A stretch of DNA of 23,101 nt from Ettlia oleoabundans. Taxonomy: Eukaryota; Chlorophyta; Chlorophyceae; Chlamydomonadales. Position numbers and translations under genes: made by a program. Under the pieces are notes generated by a model that had not been told where the DNA came from, searched no databases, and saw only the letters and a program-made list of their open reading frames with translations. Each line of letters begins with the position of its first letter. Positions within the stretch are counted from its first letter, which is position 1. Shown one piece after another: positions 10,432 through 20,300 of this stretch. The stretch covers positions 1 through 23,101 of the forward strand of contig JAAMXP010002920.1 of NCBI GenBank assembly GCA_019693395.1, written 5' to 3'.

Positions 10432-10834
10432 AACGCCCGCAGGGCAAAACGAGGAACGAGGCAGTAATTTTGCATTCATTATTTGGCAGCTCCTGCTTTT
10501 ATTCGACCAATCAACATCGAAAGCAGTACAACATTTTGTGGAGAACAGTACAACCATTCCCAATTTAGGAACTCAAACGGCGTTCTTTAAATGTGGAAGA
10601 GTTCTGCACTAACAACACTTCGCAATCCCACTCTGCTTCTATCTCGTTGTCTTGTCCTGTGCTCCCTGGGCTTGTGATTTTCCAATGCCAGTTCTGGGGC
10701 TCTATTGAAAAGCACAGTCTGAGTCCATCACAGCAGTCGGTCAAGTTACTTTGTGAAAGCTACTATGTACTAAGGTCACCATCACGTGATCAGGAGGAGA
10801 TCAAATGTGTGTGGGTGGGTGCGTCCCCCACGGT

Positions 10835-10866
10835 GGGGCTGGGGCTGGGGTGAGGTGGGGTGGGGG
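10835..10866 (+). repeat. G-rich tract, G-quadruplex-capable
   Basis: Runs of four or five G at 10835-10838, 10841-10844, 10847-10850, 10857-10860 and 10862-10866, separated by short loops. It lies downstream of the NC2-alpha stop codon, on the template strand of that gene. Confidence 0.75.
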
Positions 10867-11024
10867 TGCGGACAAACAACCCCTGTCGACAGGAATGGGA
10901 TAACTGCTGGAGAGTAGGCAGCTCTGAGCATGCATCCATTTGCAGTGGATTGACAATTCAGGCCCTTGTGAAGAAGCAAACAAGGTTGGCAGAGCAGGGC
11001 AAGACAGTGTACAGCGTGAGGTCG

Positions 11025-11042
11025 TAGTGGTAGTGGTAGTGG
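11025..11042 (+). repeat. (TAGTGG)3 tandem repeat
   Basis: Three perfect copies of TAGTGG, with partial copies either side, just downstream of the NC2-alpha stop codon. It is probably a short microsatellite in the 3' UTR. Confidence 0.85.
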
Positions 11043-11094
11043 TGCATGAGACAGGCTTACCAGCCCAATCGGCCATCGCTACCTTTGCTCACGT

Positions 11095-12308
11095 TCAGGC
11101 GTCATAATCCTCCTCCTCAGCCTCCGCCCCCGGCAAAGCCACCGCAGCAAAAATGCTGGGCATGCTGATATGCGGCGCCACTGCTGGCACTGCTAAATGA
11201 GCCACAGCAGAACCCTCTTGCTGCTGCCCCTCAGCAGCGCCTTGTAAGCCGCAACCAGTGGTAGCTGCCCCCTGCTGCCTTGCCGAGTGCTCCTGCTGGT
11301 TCACCTGCTGCGGGACAGCAGTTGCTCCAGCAGGAGCATCATCTCCTGCCCCTTGTCCTTCGCCTGGGATGCCGCCTGCATCCCCTGCCAGCCGTTCATT
11401 AGGGCCACATGCGGCTACTGCTGCTTGTGGTGCTGCTTGTTCTGATGCCACTGTGACGTCCTCATCGACAGCACCGCTGCCCTTCTGGCCCCTGCCACCC
11501 CTCCTTCCTCGTCCGCCCCTGCTGCCACGGCCGCGAGCCTTGGGAGGGTTACCCTCGCCATCGTCGCTTTTAGCTCTGCAAGCAGTGATAGGAAGCCACA
11601 AGGCAGCACATAGTCTCGCAAGGGCAATCCACCTGCCACCATGCCAGGCAGCTGGAACACTTGTCTCTTCTGCTCATAATGTAGGGACGAGCAACTTCAT
11701 CCCATGCCCTGTGACCAAGGGTCCCAGCAGCTCACCGCTGGCGCTTCTGTTTCGCCTTTGTTTTCTCCTCGCCCGCGGGCGGCAGAGCTGGCACTGCCGC
11801 CACCGCGTCCTTGAGGAAGTCCAGCAGCTCCTCCCCCTCAACGTGCGCCTTTCTGCCCAGAGACCAGGCAGGAGGTGGACAAACCAACCTGTCAGATATG
11901 CTGCTTATGATACATCATATCGCGCTGCAGCACACCAGAGCACCAATGACAGGCTCAAGTTTTCTACCAATGCACTGAGAGTGAGCGGCGGTACTCACAT
12001 GTGCGATGACGTTAGCATGCGAGCGCCTCGGCTCTCCGCAATCTGTGCAGCCCCCTCCACCATACTCTGCAGGAAGATGTCCAGGGCCTTGGCTGCACAC
12101 AGGTCAAGCATGGGGCAACATACACGTAAGATAAGGCCATGCGGCAGGAGAAGCGGCAGCATTCGTTTGTGACTGGGCCAACCGCTTCTGCCGCACCTAT
12201 CAGGACAGGTGATGCCTTCGCAACCTTGCCTACATCCTCATCTGACTGCATCATTTTTTTGATGCGCGCCTGCAGCGTAGTGCTGGACTTCATGCCCTTG
12301 CTTGCCAT
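11095..12308 (-). CDS. DRAP1: NC2-alpha / DRAP1 histone-fold repressor subunit
   Basis: Alpha subunit of Negative Cofactor 2, which pairs with NC2-beta (Dr1) through histone folds, grips TBP on DNA and blocks TFIIA/TFIIB entry; nuclear. Four exons (minus): 12308-12197, 12092-11999, 11852-11736, 11575-11095, giving 267 residues. The histone fold spans about 12-88: LQARIKKMMQSDEDVGK, VAKASPVLIAKALDIFL, SRGARMLTSSHIKAHVE, then LDFLKDAVAAVP, all in register with the family. The C-terminal half is one exon: a basic RGG-like stretch (about 122-140), an Ala/Gln/Gly-rich region, and an acidic end EAEEEDYDA. The start ATG is at 12308 in good context (GCAAAGATGG). An in-frame ATG at 12347 would add 13 residues. 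Its start lies 605 bases from that of the divergent ARL5 gene. Confidence 0.93.
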
Positions 12309-12913
12309 CTTTGCCGCCTGCCGTCGTCCCGCCCTCTGCAATGGCATCCAAACCCTGCCATAGTTGCATCGGCGATCGCATGGAGCCTGGCGGGTGCATA
12401 GATCAGCTGGAACCGATGTTTGCGAGCGCAGGCAACCTCTACTTTGCACCTGGATTGTTTGCCTGCCGACTCCGCGCCGGTGCTTGTGCGGAGAGCTGAA
12501 GTGCAATCCGGGCAGGCTGGCGAGATCCACCCGGGAAGGCTCAAAGCAGCCACATGCTCTTCCCGCCAGGTGCTCCCGCCAGGCGCCAGCCTGGCTAGAA
12601 CGCCACGCAAGCCCATTCACACAGTCTTTTCCCACTTGTTTGATTATACTTCCACACTGACAAGCTCGACATATGCTTCCGTCGGCCCTTCACGATTCAA
12701 GTGGACCCCAGGGTTGCAACTACTTGTTTGTTTCTGCCACTCCAGGAAAACTGCCAGAAAACAGGGCTGGGCTGAGACTGGGCTGCCGCTCTTAGGTCTA
12801 GGCTCGAGTAGTCTGGGTATCAACTTATGACAGGAGCCGCAGGATAAGAGGTACAGAAACGGAGCCACCGCCGCCGAGCCACGCTGCTTCTGTTACCAAC
12901 AGCCAGCGGAACG
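12309..12913. other. Divergent intergenic region between NC2-alpha and ARL5
   Basis: 605 bases that must hold the 5' UTRs and promoters of two oppositely oriented genes. The minus-strand frame stays open upstream of NC2-alpha for some 100 codons, but its translation resembles nothing I know and is probably 5' UTR. I see no convincing TATA box, RNA gene or repeat. Confidence 0.55.
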
Positions 12914-14193
<1,280 letters not shown>

Positions 14194-14517
14194 ACAGGCA
14201 TCACCAGCACAATGACTCTTGCACACTGTACACAGCAAAGGACGTGTAGCATATGATTGGGTCTTGCAGCTCACGCTGCAACTTGCTCATTTTCAACGTA
14301 CTTTTAAACATTTTGTTGACATCCTTCTGCAATTCACCTGCTCTGTTCCTACGGAAGCACAACCTGTGCGCAGCAGTACACATGCTGCTCTACCCCTTCA
14401 CCAGTTGCACCATCAGGTTCCACCAAACTATTTGTAATGTCAAGTTCAGGACAAGCGTCAGAAGTTGTTCACATCTGTAGGCAAAAAGGATGATAACAAA
14501 ACGGCCAACAGCGCACA
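14194..14517. other. Convergent intergenic region between ARL5 and the coiled-coil membrane protein gene
   Basis: Only 324 bases separate the two facing stop codons. The ARL5 polyadenylation signal is at 14433-14437. No minus-strand TGTAA was found for the opposing gene, so its transcript end is unknown and the two 3' UTRs probably overlap. No gene was seen. Confidence 0.6.
14433..14437 (+). terminator. TGTAA polyadenylation signal of ARL5
   Basis: TGTAA lies 240 bases after the ARL5 stop, a normal distance for chlorophyte 3' UTRs. Cleavage would be expected some 10-20 bases downstream. Confidence 0.65.
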
Positions 14518-17030
14518 TCATTCAACCAGGAACCCCAGGTCGCTCTCATTCAGCCTGCCGTTCTTCACCATCACCGCCACGGCGCCCATCACCACTGCAA
14601 CAAAGCCGAGAACCAACAGCACAATCCAGCCAAACGCATGAACCATGCTGACCCACACTGGTGTTTCTTCCTGCTGCTCTTGCGCACGTGCTGCCTGTCG
14701 CGCCAGCTGCTCCCGCGCTGTTGCCATCGCAACTCGCTGCGCGGTGCCGGCGGCATGCATGGGCTTTACGCGGGGCAGCTTTGGCCCAGAAGAGGCAGCT
14801 GTGGAGCGACCAGGGTCCCCAAGCGCGCTGCGCTTTGCGGCCGCCGACCTACGTTGATGCAGCTGCTGCAAGGGCGGTGGTGGATGCACAGGTTCGTGCA
14901 ACACTGCACTTGGCTGTTCTGTGAGTGCCGTGGCTGCTGGGGACACAGCGGCTGGTACTGCCGCGGTTGCCGTTCCAACCTCTTCGGGTGCCTTTGCTGC
15001 CGGCACCATTGAAGTCGCTGCCACAGCTTGCTGTGACCCCAGTGCTGACCCCTGAGTGTGCAGTGCTGCCAGTAGATCAGCTACAGCATGCCCCTGCTCC
15101 GCCATGGCTGCTTCCACAGCAGCCACCCGCTCCAGCAGCTGGGATGGCGCAACTGTAGGCAGGTTTCGAGGACTAAGGAACAGGTGTGTCGAGGGTGTTG
15201 CAGGGCAGGGTACAAGCACACTGCTGCTGCTTGCATGCTAGCAGTGAAAACGGGTCGGCATGAGATGCACCTATCACGATGTCTCATCACTGCTGACCCA
15301 GACAAAGCCTTGAACTAAATGGTCAAGACATGCCTTGCGCACCAAGTGTGCCCGATGTCCTGATCTGTTGCTGCAGATGCTGTGCTCCCTCCAGGGCATC
15401 CAGTCGCTGCTCCAGCTTCACCACCCCACTGGCCAGCCGCGCCTCCAGGAGCTCCAGCGCATTCTGCAGGCAGCTGGGCAGGACGGCGGCGGTCAGCAGC
15501 TTACTGGCAGGCAACCAACCCATTGAGCACGAATCCCCAGAGGTAGAGATTGAGCTGCAACATGGCCCCCGCTTCCGCTTTAGGAAGCAGCCGGACACAT
15601 GCATGCATCAGCAACAGTTGCCTCAGCTTGTTCGCCGGTCCATCACCAACTAGAAAGACTGTCAACACTGCCGCCAACCTTGCCTGGTCCAGCAACGCCG
15701 ACACGCCGTCCACCTTCCGTTCCAGCCGCCGAACCACCTCACCCAGACCCTGAGGACAACAGGGTAGAAGCTTGATGTGGCCAGAGGTCAAGGAAACAAA
15801 CCAACATCATCATTTGTAGATGCAATGAGGCTAGCTTCATGAAAAGCGGGCATAAGGCCAGCATGCGTTATTCGCATTTGAATATCTTGGAAGGTGCACA
15901 AGTTCAGCACGCGTGCTTGAACAACATGTGAGCAGGAGGCGTACCAACCTGCTCAATGTGCGCTATATACTGCTGCACCCCAGCTGCGATTGTTGCGCCA
16001 GCAGAATCGCCCTGCTGCTCAAACTCCAGCCGCCGCGTTGGAGTAGTGTCCTCGCCCGCCTCCTGCGCAGCGGCCTCCAACGCAGCGTTGCTCTGGCGCT
16101 TGACCACCTTCATGGCCGTCTGCAGGAGAATATGTGTAAGCTGAGCTGGCTTGTAGAAGGGGGTGAACGCAAGCCTCAGCAGCAGGGAATTGGCAAGCCG
16201 GAGCATTGGGCACAGTCGAAGGTGGAACAACAACTTGCTGGTGCCGCTGCCACTTCGTAGCACAGCAGTGAGCTGCCTTCACCTGCAGGATTTGCACTTG
16301 CAACTTCTTGTCCAGCTCCTTGTCACTCAGGAAGCGCTTCTGCACTATCTTGGCTGCACAAGGGTGACAGCACAGAGGAGAAGAGCAATGCAGCAGCCAC
16401 AAAATCACAATCACAACGTAAGCGTTATAGCCAACAAAGACAGGTAAGCTTGCGAGATTGTTTGCCAAACATGGTCAATAGTGCGCCATACAGCGTTTGC
16501 AAGACACTCGCAACCCTGCATCGGGATTGACCCAATGCCCCCTCCGCACCTGCGGTGGCCAGCACTTTCTCCTGCAGGTTCTTGTCCAGATGCTGCACTG
16601 CCTTGGCCTCCATGTCCCTCAGTGCCTGTTCCAGACTCTCCAGCCGCCCACGCAGGTCGTCCACCTTGCGTGCCGACTCCAGGTAGGCGGCGTTGGCGGG
16701 CGTGTACTCAGCGGCGCTGCTAGCTGGGGTGCGCTCCACGCTGCTCAAAGCCGCCACGCTGTAGGGACTGCTGCTTTTGGGGGCATCCATCCTGCCCGAA
16801 TGCTGGGCTTCAATGGTCCAAGAATCCTGCCAAAGGACCCCTGGGCTGAAAAGCTGGTTTTCAAAGCACTGGCTGCCGGCAGCTGCGACGTCCTTGGCAC
16901 CGGGGGAGACTTCCGCCCGCTTACCACCCGTTTCGCGGCAGCCGTCGGTTGAAAGATCGAATTGCACGGTCTTTCGCTGTGTATGGGGGGTTGCTTCGGG
17001 TGGTTGGGACAGCGTTGTAGGGCCCTCCAT
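14518..17030 (-). CDS. Coiled-coil protein with single C-terminal membrane anchor, family unknown
   Basis: I do not recognise this family. Exons (minus): 17030-16550, 16353-16283, 16119-15949, 15749-15684 (or 15669), 15463-15343, 15152-14518, all phase-consistent, giving 514 (or 519) residues. Residues 1-105 are polar, Ser/Pro/Ala-rich and probably disordered. From about 110, heptad-like helices appear: VDDLRGRLESLEQALRDMEAK, FLSDKELDKKLQVQIL, EVVRRLERKVDGVSALLD, LELLEARLASGVVKLEQRLD, LLERVAAVEAAMAEQ. A long Ala/Pro/Gln-rich region follows, then a membrane helix at about 477-498 (FGWIVLLVLGFVAVVMG...) and a 16-residue tail ending LGFLVE. There is no signal peptide, so it fits a tail-anchored protein with its bulk in the cytosol, perhaps a tether. 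The start is the first ATG in frame. A minus-strand promoter would share 283 bases with VPS15. Confidence 0.65.
15464..15683 (-). other. Intron with competing GC and GT donors (coiled-coil protein gene)
   Basis: The exon VVRRLERKVDGVSALLDQ is followed by GCAAGG after CAG (GC donor, exon end 15684). Fifteen bases further on, GTGTTG follows GCGGCA (GT donor, exon end 15669). Both are phase 0 and open, adding zero or five residues (ARLAA). The GC site has the better consensus and the GT site the better dinucleotide. Confidence 0.5.
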
Positions 17031-17313
17031 TCTGCGCTCAACACCACATGCAGCTGCTTCCAAGATGATTCCTACCGCAGCCGTCAGGAGTGGGAGTGGT
17101 TACAAAAGCAAGAACCGAGAGTACCGTTTTGCTGCGGTGCCTGCTGCTGGCACCTAGTCGTGGCCCAACCAAGCGTCCTTACGTGTTAAATATCCGCTTT
17201 GCGGGATGCACTGGCACATCGTTTGTTTTCGTCACCGTCGGGAAGCGCACTCCACCGGGCGTGTCGATGTAGCGTGTTTGTACAGCCCTTAGCCTCCCTA
17301 AGCCTCCCCCGTA
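17031..17313. other. Short divergent promoter region between the coiled-coil gene and VPS15
   Basis: Only 283 bases separate two divergent ATG codons, so both promoters and 5' UTRs fit in this space. A TTAAATAT stretch at 17186-17193 is the only TATA-like element. Nothing else was recognised. Confidence 0.55.
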
Positions 17314-20300
17314 ATGGGAAATCAGCTCACACAGCCCTCACGGCTGGCTGCAGCTGAGGCCGTGGCCGAGCTTGGCGGCAGCCTAACCTACAAGGACAGC
17401 CTTGGTGCGCCGCCCACTCCTGTCCGCCTGGCGTTGATCCCTGAGTTGGGCACTGCTGTCCCATGCAGGCCTGCCACCTTCCCCACAGCGCTCTGACACA
17501 TGCCTTGTCTCCAAAGATCTGCAGGCGGCGGTCGTTTCTTCAAGAGCTCGCTGTGCGTGCACGACGAGGGCGGCTTGGTGGTGGTGAAGGTGAGCGGGGC
17601 TATGCTACCGCATACGGCAGTTGCTTAGTGAGGTGCCTCTCAAGCTGCTCTGCTCTGTTGCTGAGACAGGCACGCCGGGTCGTACATCTGATGCGACCGG
17701 ATCCTGTCAGCCCTCAGGCAATCTGTTTCCCTACTACCACACTTGCCCCTGGCGACCGTCCAGCCCCAAATGCTGCCGCCCTGTTTGCTGACGGCTGGCA
17801 CAGGTGTACTCCAAGGGCGCGGATTCACCAGAGCTGCGCCCCTACCGGGACCGCCTACTGGGCATACATGCTGCGCTGGCTGGGCTGGACTACTCTCACG
17901 TCTGGCCGGTGCAGCGCGTGTACGAGAGCCAGCGAGCCGCCTTCCTGGTACGACAGTACCTGCACGCTAACCTGGCGCAGCGCATCACCACACGCCCCTT
18001 CCTCACCCTCATAGAGAAGGTGCGCCACTGCTGGACTGATGGAACATAGCAGATGGAAGGGATATGAAATAGCTGGGCTTTCTAGCTGCAGGCTGCTGGC
18101 TGGCCTGCAACCCGTCTCTGCTGATCATCTCTGCTGCGCACATCAAAGCAGTGTTTATCCCTTCTATGTCACCACTTGCCAGTCCAGGTCAAGTGTTGTC
18201 ATTCATTGCCTACAATGCTGGCCGCCAATGCCACCATCTACTCCTTGCCTCCTGGTCACCCCTGGTGCAGCGTTGGATTGCGTACCAGCTGCTGCTATCG
18301 CTGGCTCAGTGCCATGATCGCGGTGTGTGCCATGGCGACATCAAGGCGGAGAACGTGGCGCTCACCTCCTGGGACTGGGCCTTCCTGGTGGATTTTGCAC
18401 CCCACAAACCAACGCTGCTCCCAGCAGACAACCCCGCAGACTTCTCCTTCTTCTTTGACACCTCGGGGCGCCGCAAGTGCTACCTGGCCCCGGAGCGATT
18501 CTACGACCCAACTGCAGCTCCAATCACGCCCCAGCAGGCAGCTGATGCGCCGCTGACCCCAGCCATGGTGAGGGCCTCTCACGCTGCCGTCGCTATGCCT
18601 CACAGACTTCTTCCTTTCTGCATGCATTCTGCAGGAACAACACATCCTCACACACTCTTGCTCCGGCATTGTGGTGGCCAAACCGGCACGTCTCCAGTCT
18701 GCTCTGCCCACCAAACGTACCACACCCACCCCCCCTCCCTTGTCCCGGACTGCAGGACGTGTTTGGCCTGGGCTGTGTGCTGGCTGAGCTGTTCCTGGAC
18801 GGACAACCCCTGTTTGACTACTCACGCTTGCTGGCATACAGGCAGGGAGGCGCAGCGGCTGCCAATGCGCTGGCGCCGCTGCACAAGGTGCCAAGCAGCG
18901 TGCGCGGCATGTTGGCGCATATGGTTCAGCGTGACCCGGCAAAGCGCCACAGCGTGCATCAGTACCTACAGGTGGGTGTGAACAAGCTGGGCGGGTGGCC
19001 GACTTATGGCCATAGGCGCCCCATGCTGGCTTCCATGTTACTCGAGTGGCCAGGTTATTGGCCGGTTGGTGTGGTTTTGAGTCTGCCCCGTGCTGCGGCT
19101 GCATGTGATAGCCCCCTTGCGGATGGCACGATGCCAGGCATGGTAACCATGTCATTTATGCCTGCCAATGTGCAGGAGGCCTGCACAGCGGCGGTGCCCC
19201 CTTACCTTGCCTCCACCATCCACCCCTTCCTGGCGTCAATGCTGCACCTGGACACAGACGCCCGCATTACTCTGGCCACACGCGAGTACCAGCACGTCAA
19301 AGCGCAGCTACTGGCAAGTGATGCGGGAGCAGCAGCAGCAGATGACGCAGGAGGCGCTAACAGCGGGGCAGCGCCTGCTGCTCCAGTGCCCGCTGCTTGT
19401 CAAAGCTCGGAACAATTGCGAACGAGCCCGAGTGAGGATGGGAGCCGGGCCGGGACCAGGCCAGCGATGGAGCAGGCGGTTGGGGTGCTGCTGGCTGATG
19501 CGCAGGCGTCACTGAAGCGGCTGGAGGGGCGCTCTGGTGGCGGCAGCCAGGGCGGCACAAGGCGCCCAGTGCTGCGCCACTCCAGCAGCATCACCAGCAA
19601 CGACAGCGCGGCTGAGCAGCTTGCAGAACGCCATCCTCTGGAGCAACTGCAGCCCGCTGAGCCGGCGCGGTCGGCGTCACAGCCGGCAGGCACAAAGCAT
19701 ATCAACCGCGGCAGCAGCTTGGAGGGTTTGTCAGCCCGGCAGCTGCAGCAGCCATTAGATCAGCAGGTTGAGGGGCAGGAGTTGCCACCTGTCCAACACG
19801 AGGGGATGGTGCTGGTAGCGGTGCTGCTGTGCACGCTGCTGCGCGGCAGTCGGCTGCAGGAGCACAAGGCGCGCGTGGTGTGGCTGCTGCGCGATGCTGC
19901 ATCACACTGCGACGACGAGACTCGTCTGCAGCGCGTGCTGCCCTACCTTGTGGCCGCAACCTCAGAGCCGCTGGCGGGAGTCAAGACGGTGGCACTGCGG
20001 GCGGTGGCGCGTGTGCTGGCGCAGGTTGGGAGTGCCGTGCTGGGCCTGCGCTCCATTGCCGCGCCATGTCAGCCTGGCCAGTACATACTTGCTCGCGTTG
20101 GACCTGTAACAACGGGCGCTGCACTGTCGTGGTTATCAATGCCATGGGCCCTCTTGCTGCAGCCTTGCATTGCACCAGTACACAATGGTAGTCCAGCCTT
20201 GCTGTTGCTGCCTCTTACGACCCCTCCCCACACCTGCCCCTCAGGTGCACGGCGTACCCCCCAGCGAGGCCAAGGTGTTCAACGAGTATGTGCTGCCCTG

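Larger units (their letters stand above)
10355..11094. other. Intergenic: NC2-alpha 3' region and SHMT promoter
   Basis: 740 bases between two minus-strand genes. It should contain the NC2-alpha 3' UTR and the SHMT promoter. Seen in it: a minus-strand TGTAA at 10431-10427, a G-rich tract at 10835-10866, a TAGTGG triplication at 11025-11042, and an inverted CCAAT (10507-10511) next to AATAAAAG (10503-10496) about 150 bases before the SHMT ATG. The section 10440-10620 is clearly more AT-rich than its surroundings. No conserved protein was seen. Confidence 0.55.

Noticed and set aside
11258..12172. A 304-codon plus-strand open frame
   Set aside because: It is antisense to the NC2-alpha exons and introns, has only Cys/Pro/Ala-rich composition and matches no family. 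NC2-alpha on the opposite strand is clearly real.
6248..12308. Bacterial-style operon of recG, glyA and a third minus-strand gene
   Set aside because: All three are split by many spliceosomal introns and two carry organelle presequences. Same-strand order is coincidental, and the gaps of 426 and 740 bases fit separate promoters.
16425..17063. Coiled-coil protein start at 17063
   Set aside because: That codon is TTG. The first in-frame ATG is at 17030.
18295..19155. A 286-codon minus-strand open frame
   Set aside because: It is a shadow of VPS15 exons 4 and 5 and their introns in a stop-poor GC-rich region; no conserved motifs.
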